From JAHTBL01 sp038532735 (GTDB lineage: Bacteria; Pseudomonadota; Alphaproteobacteria; Rhodobacterales; Rhodobacteraceae): a stretch of 64,000 nt of DNA. The translations under genes were made by a program, and so were the position numbers. Shown in pieces: positions 34,318 to 43,810 of the stretch. The stretch spans positions 310,001-374,000 of the forward strand of contig JBCBAC010000002.1 in NCBI GenBank assembly GCA_038532735.1. The letters are read 5' to 3'. Every line of letters starts with the position of its first letter. Position 1 is the first letter of the stretch. The notes below the pieces were generated by a model, which saw only the letters and a program-made list of their open reading frames with translations, was not told the origin of the DNA and did not search any database.

Positions 34318-35280
34318 TCAAAGATACCCATAACGTCGCAACATCCAGCCTGACCGTCGTTGGACCTGTAATAAATCCTCTTTTGGCATTTTAGCCTCCC
34401 AAGACGCGTCGCGCGAAATGTGAAGGGCACCGCCCATTCGGATACGGCTTCCTGCGACCTGGTGTTTGGCTGAAATCTGCGCCAGATCAGGTGCATCTGG
34501 CAAAGTAGGGATCGCGCCGACCATTGCCAGAACAGGCTGGAGTGCTGCGACTGGATTAGCCGTGAAGTCTTCGTACCTGAGCCGGACTGATCGCTGTCTG
34601 CCGAGACGCGAGGCCGCAAACTCTGTCATCACGTTGAAAGCAATCCAACGATGCGCGGTCCGCAAAGCCGGAGCTCCACCAACGGGGCGTTGCACCCCGG
34701 CGCTTGGGTCCACGTCATGGGTCTTCATCATCGACCAGGCGACACCACGTGCGTCGCGCATCAAATGCAAAAGCGACAGGTCGATACCCGATATTCTCGA
34801 AAGAGCGATAGCTCTACTTGGAGATTTTGAAGAATCAACGATGACACGGCAGTTGGTCATTTGCCGGATCGCAGCAAAAAGGCGATATGTCAGCCACGCA
34901 TAATCTCGGAAAGCGCGGGTCCAAGTCATAACCCCGATAAACTGCAATGGGTTACGCAACGCCTCAAAGCGTTCTGACAAGCGCCCGTAATACGCCATCG
35001 TACCGGGCGGTTCTCCATCCAGCCAATTCTCAACAATGGCAGACCACAGTTCACAATCGCGAACATGCGACCCACACGCGCAGTATTCATCATTTGGCCA
35101 AACATGACGCGGAAGGTTCCCAAGCTCACCGGCCCCGAAGAGGCCTGGGAATTGCCCCAGAGCAATATCGACCACGGTCGAACCACTGCGTCCATAACCG
35201 CCGATATAGAGAACCGGGATGCGCGTCTTCGTATCTTCTTTGAACGCTGCAGGCGAAATCTCCCGACTTTGGCGGGTCAT
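34318..35280 (-). CDS. Sulfotransferase family protein
   Basis: A 320-residue sulfotransferase with a PAPS-binding GGYGRSGSTV loop at residues 27-36 and a 3'-phosphate-contact region VDSSKSPSRAIALSR near 140-154. A short cysteine-containing loop (EYCACGSHVRDCELW) follows the first domain and is common in this branch. The ATG overlaps the glycosyltransferase stop by 4 nt, making it the last gene of the seven-gene exopolysaccharide operon. With the sulfotransferase at 25166-26065 this gives two independent candidates for sulfating the polymer. Confidence 0.88.
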   Translation of the reverse strand: MTRQSREISPAAFKEDTKTRIPVLYIGGYGRSGSTVVDIALGQFPGLFGAGELGNLPRHVWPNDEYCACGSHVRDCELWSAIVENWLDGEPPGTMAYYGRLSERFEALRNPLQFIGVMTWTRAFRDYAWLTYRLFAAIRQMTNCRVIVDSSKSPSRAIALSRISGIDLSLLHLMRDARGVAWSMMKTHDVDPSAGVQRPVGGAPALRTAHRWIAFNVMTEFAASRLGRQRSVRLRYEDFTANPVAALQPVLAMVGAIPTLPDAPDLAQISAKHQVAGSRIRMGGALHISRDASWEAKMPKEDLLQVQRRSGWMLRRYGYL

Positions 35281-36497
35281 AGCATGTCTTCCTTAGCGTC
35301 AGCGGACGTATTGTGCTTGGCCTTAGGGCTTTCGGTCAATTTCCGGTAAACTGCTGAGACGCTCGTGACATGTGCATCAATTGTCAGACCGCGGCTAAAC
35401 CGCGCCGCGGCGTCGGTGATCTGGCGGCGCCTTTCCGGTTCGTCCAAGATTTTCTTGATGGCGGGCACAAATGCCGCCGGATTGCCGGGATCGACCAAAA
35501 AGCCGCTTTCCCCGTCCACGATTGCCTCGGGGTTACCCCCATGATGAGTGGCTACGACAGGCGTGCCAAGATGCATCGCCTCGATCAAGGTTCGTCCAAA
35601 TGGTTCGTCCAGCGCAGTGACGGCTAAGACTTCGACTGCTGATAGCAAAGGCTCTACTGGCGTCCGGTGGCCCATCAGATGCACGTGGCCCATCAAACCC
35701 AGTTCTTCGACCAGCGCTTTACAACGCATTTCAACACCTAGTCCTGCCACAGGTTCGGCCCCAAACACGACACCATGAACGGAACGATTAGGCATAGCCA
35801 TGCGCATCTCTTGGATAACGCGAATGAAATGGTCCGGCCGCTTGCGAGGCGTCAGCGCCCCAAAATATCCAATGACAATGGCATCCGAAGGCGCTCCAAT
35901 CTCGGCCAAGAGTGCCCTGCGCGCGAGATCACGGTCTGGCAAATCCGGTGACAACTTGAACGGGCTCCGTACCACCTCAAATCGGTTTGCGACGGGAAGG
36001 ATTGGACGCGATGGGCGCGAAAACTCTGACACCGACAGGATCCGATCTGCAAACAGTGGGGCAATCAGATTGACGCCTCGGGCCTCTGGGGCTTGTCTGT
36101 GATGCCACAAGAACCGAGCGCCTGCGATCTTTGCTGGCAAGGCCCAACTCGCATGCATACCACCGTCATTGGTGTGCACGATATCAATCCGTTCACGTCG
36201 CAGCAGACGCACAAGCGCAGGAACCGAGCGCAGCAGGTAGCTGGGAAACGACGCATCGCCCTTCCCCTGTTTCAAGCGCCCAGCCAGAACAGGTGGCTGC
36301 TCCAGACGAAGTGTGCGCAATCCAAGCTCTGAAACATGGCGACCAAGTTCACCCGGCTTCCCATGCAGCAGGATGGTCGGGCAGAATTCGCTTTGATCAA
36401 GTTGCGCAGCCAGCGTCAGCGAAGAGGTGTGGCTGCCGCCAATTGTGTCCCCGTCTGTGTAGGGAAACAGCACGCGGATCCGGTTCTGCTTCGTCAT
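35277..36497 (-). CDS. Glycosyltransferase, family GT4
   Basis: A 406-residue GT-B enzyme. The ATG at 36497 overlaps the stop of the polymerase gene by 4 nt and is followed by the expected N-terminal strand and loop (RVLFPYTDGDTIGGSHTSS). The donor domain shows GYFGALTPRKRPDHFIRVI near residue 215 and a GT4 acidic block DEPFGRTLIEAMHLGTPVV near 305-323. It is an internal gene of the seven-gene operon and adds one sugar in repeat-unit synthesis. Sugar specificity is not readable. Confidence 0.88.
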   Translation of the reverse strand: MTKQNRIRVLFPYTDGDTIGGSHTSSLTLAAQLDQSEFCPTILLHGKPGELGRHVSELGLRTLRLEQPPVLAGRLKQGKGDASFPSYLLRSVPALVRLLRRERIDIVHTNDGGMHASWALPAKIAGARFLWHHRQAPEARGVNLIAPLFADRILSVSEFSRPSRPILPVANRFEVVRSPFKLSPDLPDRDLARRALLAEIGAPSDAIVIGYFGALTPRKRPDHFIRVIQEMRMAMPNRSVHGVVFGAEPVAGLGVEMRCKALVEELGLMGHVHLMGHRTPVEPLLSAVEVLAVTALDEPFGRTLIEAMHLGTPVVATHHGGNPEAIVDGESGFLVDPGNPAAFVPAIKKILDEPERRRQITDAAARFSRGLTIDAHVTSVSAVYRKLTESPKAKHNTSADAKEDML

Positions 36498-37750
36498 GGA
36501 CGGCTCATTGGTTTCATGTTCAGCCGACTGGCCGCCAAGGCGAGCGCAAGCGTCAACGGAACGATCCAAAACCGGGCATAAAAATGGGCGTATGTATTTA
36601 ACATGACCGCATAGATCAGAGTGATCGTCAGCGCGATCACGCCATGCGTTGGCGCACGGGCCAGAGCGATAGAAGCCCAAGCAAGGGTGATCCCGGTCAT
36701 CAACAGCAATATCAGGCCGCTAAAGGATAGTAGTCCGCCCTCGGTGAGCAACAGCAGGTACGAGTTGTGAACGGGCACACCATGAGAGCTGATTTCGCGA
36801 TACTGATCTGCTCCGAGACCGATCAGCAGGGTGTCACGGGCGATACCAACAGCCTCTCCAATCAGATAATATCGATCTTCAAACGTCCCCGCTTGGCTAA
36901 GGTCACCAGTCGTCAATGCGCCCAAGACGCGCTCGCGGAACACATCCGGAAGGATCGTGTCGCCTGCGAATATGACGGTCGCTGCCGCCGCAGCAACTAA
37001 CACGACATATCCAAGCAAGAAACGCGGTGAACCACTGAAAAGCGCCGTCACCGTAATCCCGAAGGTCGTGAGCAAGAGGCCGGTATTGGAACCGGTCAGA
37101 AGGATTCCATAAAGCAGAACCGGCATGAGAAGGGCTACCTTCCACCGGCTGATCTCTCTCATAAGCGCCAAGTTGAGCAAGAGAACCATCGCAATCGCGC
37201 CGAGCGTCGCAGCAGCATTCTCTCGTTCGACGAGTGAGCGCATTCGACCGCTTGCGGACACCAGACGCCAATCTGGGTCTGGTACGAAGTGCACAACGTA
37301 GGCGCCATAGGCCATGACAACGGCAATCGACAACACAAAGACCTTTAACAGCATCACGGTCTCTCGATACGTCCGCCCCGCAAGTACAAAGACAATGACG
37401 ACCAACGAAAAGACGTATTGCAGCACGATCACGACCAAGGATTGCATGTCGCCCTGGGCGATTGAACCGATGGTCAGGCCAGTCACAATCGCCAGCGCAC
37501 CACACAACCAAAGCGGGGTTAACATCCCGAAGGGTGCGCGCGGCAAGTTTCCTTTCAGCAGCATCACCAAGAGCGTGGCGCAAGCTGCTGCATCCGCAAG
37601 CGTCAGGTATACGACATCCAGCCGAAAATAGTTCATCGGCGACAGGAAGACGGTGAGCGCTGCCAGCTTTGCATCGAGGCTTCCAAGACGAGAGGCAGCA
37701 CGGTTATGCGGCACCCGCGACGTGACATTGGATATCGGTAATACTGTCAT
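36494..37750 (-). CDS. O-antigen ligase/polymerase family membrane protein (Wzy/ExoQ-like)
   Basis: A 418-residue membrane protein with about ten to twelve hydrophobic helices. A periplasmic loop carries the family's Wzy_C-type block around residues 285-320 (YLIGEAVGIARDTLLIGLGA followed by SSHGVPVHNSYL). Proteins of this family polymerise or ligate undecaprenyl-linked repeat units at the outer face of the inner membrane. Next to a flippase and an ExoP/Wzc-like copolymerase it is most likely the Wzy polymerase. It overlaps both neighbours by 4 nt. Confidence 0.87.
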   Translation of the reverse strand: MTVLPISNVTSRVPHNRAASRLGSLDAKLAALTVFLSPMNYFRLDVVYLTLADAAACATLLVMLLKGNLPRAPFGMLTPLWLCGALAIVTGLTIGSIAQGDMQSLVVIVLQYVFSLVVIVFVLAGRTYRETVMLLKVFVLSIAVVMAYGAYVVHFVPDPDWRLVSASGRMRSLVERENAAATLGAIAMVLLLNLALMREISRWKVALLMPVLLYGILLTGSNTGLLLTTFGITVTALFSGSPRFLLGYVVLVAAAAATVIFAGDTILPDVFRERVLGALTTGDLSQAGTFEDRYYLIGEAVGIARDTLLIGLGADQYREISSHGVPVHNSYLLLLTEGGLLSFSGLILLLMTGITLAWASIALARAPTHGVIALTITLIYAVMLNTYAHFYARFWIVPLTLALALAASRLNMKPMSRP

Positions 37751-39075
37751 GTCGCGTTCACCGCTCTGCGCGCCAACGTTGATCGTAGAACGAAAGCGGC
37801 CGCGATCAGCCAGACCAGATTACAGAGCAGATGGGTTGCAGCCGCGCCTTCTGCTCCGAACTGAAAGGTCATAGGCCAAAACGCGATAAAAAAGAGTGTT
37901 GTCACGAAGAGCCGCAGCAGAACGAGCGGGACATCGCGATCAAGGCTCAACATCGCAGGGACAACGGCCACGCCGGCCAACAGGACAGCAGAAGCCGAAA
38001 TCTGTATGCCAACCACAACCGAGGCAGGACGGAAGTCTTCGGTGAAGATAAAGACGATCAGCGGCTCGATCCAGAAAAGGACGGGGACGACAACGGCAAC
38101 CAAAACCAGTAGAAAGGCGGCAGATGCCCCGAAGATGAGCCGTGACAGCCTCCCGTCGTCGCGCGATACCGCGACACGCGCAAGCTCTGGATAAAGGGCT
38201 TGTGCCAGCGGACGACCAAGGCGCAATCCCGCTTGGGCGCTGCGCTTGGCGATATGGTAGTATCCAACAGCTGCGGGCGACACGATGGTCGCCAGAAGGA
38301 TCACATCAAGCCGTTGCGTCGCTTGGCGCAAAATGACAGCTGCGTTGCTGTTGAAAAACATTCGCAGCAAACCCGGGTTCTCACGCAAGGCATGCAACGG
38401 ACCTTTGGCGTCTCCCCCCTCTAATTGCTCGGCCATCACGCGTCGCCCGAGGACGTAGGCCAATATGCCGTCCGCCAAAGAGAAGATAATGACAATCGCG
38501 ACGAACGCCTCGGGCCCAGCGCCGGACATCGCCACAAGGATTGTGACAATCAGCCGAACCACGGCTGTGATCGCGTCAAGTCTTGCGAGCCTGTCGAAAC
38601 GGTCAAAAAGCCGTAAAAGGGCCAGTCCAGTTGGTCGAAAAGAGACCGCCAAAGCAAAAGCTGCAATCTGCAAAAGCTGAACACGGTCTTCGAGGTTGAG
38701 CAACGGCGCTACCAATTTGGCCAAGGCAAAGGCGACAAATGCAGCTGCCAGACCAAGTACCAGATCGACGATGGTGGAAAATCTGATCAGCGTGCGGAAC
38801 CGTTGCGCGTCTCCTCGCTCAAGCGCTTCACTGCCAAAGCGCATCACAGCTTGCCATGGTTCAAGGTGAACGATCAAAGCAGTCAAGCGCATGTAGGCTT
38901 CCACCAATGCGACGATCGCAAGGCCATCCGCTCCCAAGGCGCGCGCTGTCGCGGCCATCGCGATCAGACTGCACAGGCTGACCACAATCTGCGATGAGAA
39001 GATCCAGCCGACATTGCGCAGGATACGGGCAGTCATCTTCTTGTCGTCGGCTGAACTGGAGGACAAGCTGATCAT
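37747..39075 (-). CDS. Lipid-linked repeat-unit flippase (Wzx/oligosaccharide flippase type)
   Basis: A 442-residue member of the MOP superfamily with about twelve membrane helices. It begins with ILRNVGWIFSSQIVVSL, the usual first helix of polysaccharide flippases. The ATG at 39075 was chosen because it overlaps the upstream lyase-like gene stop by 4 nt. The upstream extension of the frame lies inside that gene. It should flip undecaprenyl-diphosphate-linked repeat units to the periplasm. Together with the Wzy-like and Wzc-like proteins it marks a Wzy-dependent pathway. Confidence 0.87.
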   Translation of the reverse strand: MISLSSSSADDKKMTARILRNVGWIFSSQIVVSLCSLIAMAATARALGADGLAIVALVEAYMRLTALIVHLEPWQAVMRFGSEALERGDAQRFRTLIRFSTIVDLVLGLAAAFVAFALAKLVAPLLNLEDRVQLLQIAAFALAVSFRPTGLALLRLFDRFDRLARLDAITAVVRLIVTILVAMSGAGPEAFVAIVIIFSLADGILAYVLGRRVMAEQLEGGDAKGPLHALRENPGLLRMFFNSNAAVILRQATQRLDVILLATIVSPAAVGYYHIAKRSAQAGLRLGRPLAQALYPELARVAVSRDDGRLSRLIFGASAAFLLVLVAVVVPVLFWIEPLIVFIFTEDFRPASVVVGIQISASAVLLAGVAVVPAMLSLDRDVPLVLLRLFVTTLFFIAFWPMTFQFGAEGAAATHLLCNLVWLIAAAFVLRSTLARRAVNAT

Positions 39076-40502
39076 TGCGAACCCAGAGTGTTTTGGGGAA
39101 GGTCCCCGGCCAGTGTCGCGAGCCATGTCTCCAAGTGGGACAGCCCCGTAGTCGCATCCAAAGCCCAAACATCATCAGGTCGATTAGGATCAAGAATGGC
39201 ATGCGTTGCTTCCCATGCATCGGGGAACCCATCACCATCTCGATCCTCTAGCGGTGGGGCCTCTGGAAGCTCTGGCCAACCGCCAACCTCGGACGGTGCG
39301 TTGATCACGCGGCCCGAACATGTAAACACGCTGTCGATGACAAATTGATCGAGGGCATCATGTTGACGCCGCCCGGGAATAGCATCTCCCGCATGTGTCA
39401 TGACGTGCTTGAAGCCAGTTTCAGCAGTATAGACAGGTGCCATGGTCTCAGCCGAGGTGGCAACAAGCGCCGCCTCGGCAACTGGATCCAGCAAACCCCC
39501 GCTGCGGCCTTTTCTGCAGTTATCCCGTGCTGGCGCATTGTTACCCCAAGCTGCAATCTCGATGGCTGACTCCGTCCAGTCGAAGGCCTGCAATGCTTCA
39601 GGAACATCGGTATTGGTACTGGGTCCGGGCAAGGCCGTGTTGCCCGCGTAAATCAGAAAAAGATCACCCGCGAGGTCGTACACTTCGCCGATTTGGCTAA
39701 TCGGGTTGAAGAAAACGTTATTGATAACTTCGACCGGGCCGATGGATGTCGCTTTAACATCCGGATTTCTATCGCGGTGATGTGCAAAGAGGTTTCGTAA
39801 CAGACTTATGCGACCGCACTCAAAATCGGTCCCTTCGGTCGAGCAGATAAGCGCGCCCTTGGAGTGCCGTCCGTCAGGATGATTAGCCCGGTCAAGACTG
39901 AGCGCCAGCAGGCTATCAGCTAAAGTAATGTCAGCTGCAATTCCGTTTGAGACATGAATATTGAAGGTCTCATCCGTCGCAAAAGCCATCGAGAGATTGC
40001 CAAGATACAGACGCTTGGAATCTTCAATCGTTACCGCATCGACAGTCGGTGATGGCTCTGTGCTCGGACCGGGCCTCAGCTTCAAGAAGCGCAAGATGAC
40101 ATCATGAACGTCTTCAAAGACGATCGGGCCATGACTAGGCCCCTCAACGCGTATTTGAATTCCAGAACCAGGCGCGGTCTGACCGGCGATATAAAGGTTT
40201 GATCCCGGCCGAATAGGCCGGTCGACGACGACTGTGCCAGAGACAGCAAAGATGCAAACGCGCGGTTTGTCATCGTTTTCTGCGCACGCGCGCAGGCTAC
40301 CAGATCCTTCATTGGCAAGGTTGGTCACGCGGATCACATCCCCGCCTTTCCAGCCCGTCGCAAATGCGCCATAGCCATCTGCACCCGGAAATGCTGCCTC
40401 TTCACAGAACGCCTGCCCGGCAACAAGCAACGCCGCCAGAATAGCCAAAGAACGGCGTCGCCGAACCACGGGAGATGGGTTAAACAAATCGATGTTTTGC
40501 AT
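39072..40502 (-). CDS. Pectate-lyase-like parallel beta-helix protein, exported
   Basis: A 476-residue secreted protein with a signal peptide (RRRRSLAILAALLVAGQAFCEE, cleaved near residue 33). The ATG at 40502 follows GGGAGCG and overlaps the ExoP-like gene by 23 nt. The mature part begins with FPGADGYGAFATGWKGGDVIRV, as in PL1-type pectate lyases and related beta-helix proteins. A TEFEAA-type ending with a calcium-like DRDGDGFPDAWE stretch lies near the C-terminus. Sitting between copolymerase and flippase genes, it probably trims or releases the exopolysaccharide. Substrate is unknown. Confidence 0.82.
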   Translation of the reverse strand: MQNIDLFNPSPVVRRRRSLAILAALLVAGQAFCEEAAFPGADGYGAFATGWKGGDVIRVTNLANEGSGSLRACAENDDKPRVCIFAVSGTVVVDRPIRPGSNLYIAGQTAPGSGIQIRVEGPSHGPIVFEDVHDVILRFLKLRPGPSTEPSPTVDAVTIEDSKRLYLGNLSMAFATDETFNIHVSNGIAADITLADSLLALSLDRANHPDGRHSKGALICSTEGTDFECGRISLLRNLFAHHRDRNPDVKATSIGPVEVINNVFFNPISQIGEVYDLAGDLFLIYAGNTALPGPSTNTDVPEALQAFDWTESAIEIAAWGNNAPARDNCRKGRSGGLLDPVAEAALVATSAETMAPVYTAETGFKHVMTHAGDAIPGRRQHDALDQFVIDSVFTCSGRVINAPSEVGGWPELPEAPPLEDRDGDGFPDAWEATHAILDPNRPDDVWALDATTGLSHLETWLATLAGDLPQNTLGSQ

Positions 40503-42432
40503 AGGCAGCGCTCCCAAGATACGCGCCGGTGCTAAAGCGTTTCTGTTCGCGGGGGTCGACGTCGTTAAAGACGGTTCCAATTACGTTCAAGCCACCTCGG
40601 CTGAGCCGATCATAGGCTTCACGTAACTCGTTGCCCTTGGACCTTCCCCAGCGGACGACAATGAACACAGCATCAGCAAGGGGTCCGAACCGGCATGCAT
40701 CGTCGAAAACAAGAACCGGTGGCGTATCCAAGAGGATCAGATCGAAACGCTCGCGCAGTTCCGGTATAACCTTCATCTGGAACTCTTGAAGAACGTGAAG
40801 ATTGAGGCCGTCCTGTGTGTCCACACGGATCACCTGAAAATCATCTGCTGACGCGATAGGTGCATCGGCGGAGATTGGTTCGACCACAGATGTTTCACCA
40901 AACTTCTCCGAGCCACCAATTGGCTTTGCACCCGTCTCAAAGTCTTGAACCATTTGCTCTAGTGACAAGGTTTTGGAGCTTTCACCGTCAAGCGCAGCAG
41001 CACTTTCGCCTTGAAAGTCGAAGTCCAAAAGCAGGACCTTCAATCCATCGCGGGTTGCTGACCCAGCCAACGAAAGCGCAACCGTAGATTTGCCTTCATT
41101 TGGCAAACTGGACGAGATCATGATGACTTTCGCATTGTGGGATCTGAACTTGTTAAACCACAGTGTCAAAATCCCCCGCACACCCTCGTTGAAGTATGAA
41201 CGGGGGTCGGCTGACAGGACTTTCAACGGCGAAGGTCGGCTTAGCCAGAAACTCTCCTTCGGGATGCGAGGAACCGAACCGAAATTTCTCAATCCGGTGA
41301 TCCGCTGCACATCGGCTTCTGTCCAAACCCGGCGGTTCAAAGACTCCAGCAAAAGCACTGTGATGAAGGCAAGGATGGTCGCTGCAATGAAAGACAATGC
41401 AAGCGCCACTTTCTGATTGGGCCAGGCCGGCTCTACAGGAACGCGCGCGACTGTGACGTGGCGTGCCGAGCGCGGCACGAAATCAAGTTGGGTTTCCAGC
41501 TCGTTCAATCGCTCAACGGCATTCTGATAGCGCGTTTGCTGAAGGCTTAAAGCGCGCTCCATCCGACCAAGCGTAAGCGTGGCCGCGGTGTGTTCGCGCA
41601 AACGTTCATCGACCTCTTCAAGAGCGGCTTGGTTCCGTTGAAACTCCGTTTCATGCCTCGACTCGCCACCAAGCGCGTCTCGGATGGCTGAAAGACGCAT
41701 CTGCTCGGATAAAAGCCGATCAAGAAGATCACTGTCATCAAGACCGTTCGTGCGCACAAAGTCGGTAAACTGGCTGTCCAACTCGCTTAGTTCGACCGAC
41801 ATTGCCTCTGCGCGCGTTTCAAGAAATCTGATGGATTGCTGGATTTCCCGACGTTGGGACTGTTCGGATCGACGAATATAGGTTTCCGCGACACCGTTCG
41901 CGATGGCGGCTGTCAATTCAGGGTCCGGTGTTTCGGCAACGATTTCAATCGCAAGGCTCTCGCCTGATCGCGATACCGAATAACTTGCCAAGAGCTTATC
42001 AACAATCTGCGCAAGCCGCTCAGTCGCCGAAATCGTTGGATTATCAGATGCTGGAACGAACACTGGATGCGTTGCCAGATCCAGCTGTGCTGCCACTTCA
42101 GCGGCGAACTGACGAGATCGCAATACGTCAAGTTCAGTCTCAACGATGGATCGCGAGACATCAAAGGATTCAAGTTGCGCGGCAGTTCGGCTTATCCGGG
42201 TCTCAGATGGGGTGAGGACAATCGTAGCCCGGGTTGCATAGCTTTCCTCAACCGTTCGAAGATAGAAGGTAGCAGCAGCCATTATGACCACGATCAGAGT
42301 AATTGCGATCAGCGCTTGCCGCCGCAAAATCGTTAGCAACCCCTCCAACCCCATCCGCTCCCCTTGGATTTGCAGGTCGTTTTGGTCAGATTGAGGCGGC
42401 TGTCGCCATTCATCGTAGACGTTGACGCTCAT
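40480..42432 (-). CDS. Polysaccharide copolymerase/BY-kinase-like protein (Wzc/ExoP type)
   Basis: A 650-residue protein with a membrane helix at about 40-58, a long periplasmic Wzz domain with coiled-coil stretches (about 190-315), a second helix at 342-362 and a cytoplasmic ATPase domain. Walker A SSSLPNEGKST is at 440-450 and Walker A' LLLDFDFQG near 470. The C-terminal tail is short and holds only two tyrosines after residue 630. It has no dense tyrosine cluster, so its autophosphorylation range may be small. It controls polymer length and export. It overlaps its upstream GT gene by 4 nt. Confidence 0.9.
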   Translation of the reverse strand: MSVNVYDEWRQPPQSDQNDLQIQGERMGLEGLLTILRRQALIAITLIVVIMAAATFYLRTVEESYATRATIVLTPSETRISRTAAQLESFDVSRSIVETELDVLRSRQFAAEVAAQLDLATHPVFVPASDNPTISATERLAQIVDKLLASYSVSRSGESLAIEIVAETPDPELTAAIANGVAETYIRRSEQSQRREIQQSIRFLETRAEAMSVELSELDSQFTDFVRTNGLDDSDLLDRLLSEQMRLSAIRDALGGESRHETEFQRNQAALEEVDERLREHTAATLTLGRMERALSLQQTRYQNAVERLNELETQLDFVPRSARHVTVARVPVEPAWPNQKVALALSFIAATILAFITVLLLESLNRRVWTEADVQRITGLRNFGSVPRIPKESFWLSRPSPLKVLSADPRSYFNEGVRGILTLWFNKFRSHNAKVIMISSSLPNEGKSTVALSLAGSATRDGLKVLLLDFDFQGESAAALDGESSKTLSLEQMVQDFETGAKPIGGSEKFGETSVVEPISADAPIASADDFQVIRVDTQDGLNLHVLQEFQMKVIPELRERFDLILLDTPPVLVFDDACRFGPLADAVFIVVRWGRSKGNELREAYDRLSRGGLNVIGTVFNDVDPREQKRFSTGAYLGSAAYAKHRFV

Positions 42433-43646
42433 CGGGTCGCCTCCGGCCGTTTTAGGCGTTCGGTCGGTTGCTCACTTGTCTCCACACCCACGTGTGCATC
42501 CTGATTTGCGCGGCCGAAACGGCGATGGTGCAGTGCACTCTCGTAGAGGCCTTCATGCGCTTGAATGTAGGGATCGAAGGAAAATCGCTCTGCAACACGG
42601 GTCCGACCCGCCAGCCCGCGGGCGACCCGCTCAGCAGGCTCAAGATCGACAAGCTGATGGATGGCCGCTGCCATAGCATCAATGTCGCGAGGTGCGACGA
42701 CAGCTCCAGTCGGTCCAACCAATTCAGCACAATCGCCAACATCAGTGACCACACACGGCACTCCGGCGGCCATCGCTTCCGCCACGGCGAGTGGGAAGGC
42801 CTCACCCCAGGCAGATGACAAAAGAAACACATCAAAGCCCGGAACCAATGACGCTACATCATCTCGCGTCTCAAGGAAGCTGACGCGATCCGCAATGCCC
42901 AGAGCCGAAGCCTCTTGCTTTGCGGCGCTCTCGCTCAGCCCTTCTCCCATCAGAACGCCATGCACATCGCGTCCTGCGTCCAGCAACTTCGCCACGGCCC
43001 GTACCATTGCCACGTGATCTTTCATGGGATGGCTCCGCGCGACATTTCCGATAATTTTGCGATCATCGGCAAATCCACAGATCTTGGCCAATCGCGCCCG
43101 CGCATCCCGATCCGGCTGGAACACAGCAGCGTCAATCGCATTTGGAATGACACGCACCCGGTCCGACGCAAAACCAATCGTCTCATGCTGCGCGCGAGAT
43201 GTAGAAGAACAATAAGAGATGCCGTCTACGCGGTGCGAAAACGCGGCTAAGGCTTTAAGCACCGCCCTGGTCGAGGCTTTCTCGGCCTTTACGTCAGCGA
43301 GCGAATGATGAATGCCCCAAACCAACGCCGTATTGCGCAGTCCTGCCCTACCGACCATAGCGGCAAGGCAGCCGTGATACATCCAACCAAAAATAAGGTC
43401 CGGCGCTTCTGAGGACAGCTTTTTACGAAGAGCACGCAACGCGCCAAGCGATTTGATGCCGGGCGACACACCAAGGTGTTGAACGCGCACGCCTGCGTCT
43501 GTCAGTTCGTCCGAAATAGGACCAGCTGACATCAAAGACACCACCGAGTGGTTTTTCCGCGCCTGGTTTAATGCACAAAGATAACGCGACAGCATAATTT
43601 GTGCACCACCGACACCGGTGCTTGTAATCACGTGAATGACTTTCAT
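42429..43646 (-). CDS. Glycosyltransferase, family GT4
   Basis: A 405-residue GT-B glycosyltransferase and first gene of the seven-gene minus-strand operon. It begins with VIHVITSTGVGGAQIML, a typical GT4 acceptor-side loop. The donor domain has NVARSHPMKDHVAMVRA near residue 203 and a SSAWGEAFPLAVAEAMAAG block near 285. It is divergent from the sugar-transferase gene, with AT-rich DNA between them that should hold both promoters. Overlap with the ExoP-like gene is 4 nt. Confidence 0.88.
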   Translation of the reverse strand: MKVIHVITSTGVGGAQIMLSRYLCALNQARKNHSVVSLMSAGPISDELTDAGVRVQHLGVSPGIKSLGALRALRKKLSSEAPDLIFGWMYHGCLAAMVGRAGLRNTALVWGIHHSLADVKAEKASTRAVLKALAAFSHRVDGISYCSSTSRAQHETIGFASDRVRVIPNAIDAAVFQPDRDARARLAKICGFADDRKIIGNVARSHPMKDHVAMVRAVAKLLDAGRDVHGVLMGEGLSESAAKQEASALGIADRVSFLETRDDVASLVPGFDVFLLSSAWGEAFPLAVAEAMAAGVPCVVTDVGDCAELVGPTGAVVAPRDIDAMAAAIHQLVDLEPAERVARGLAGRTRVAERFSFDPYIQAHEGLYESALHHRRFGRANQDAHVGVETSEQPTERLKRPEATR

Positions 43647-43810
43647 GAGCCAATGGTTGCTTAAAAAAAATTTTGATGTCAGACTAACAAGCAGAAGGTG
43701 TGTCGCAAAGGTTTGTTTTTCCTGAGCACATTATCAAAACTAATTTTTTCTTTGTTCTCGCGTATTTAGCGCGAAAAATAATTAACTCTGACCAACTGTA
43801 TGATGCAGAT

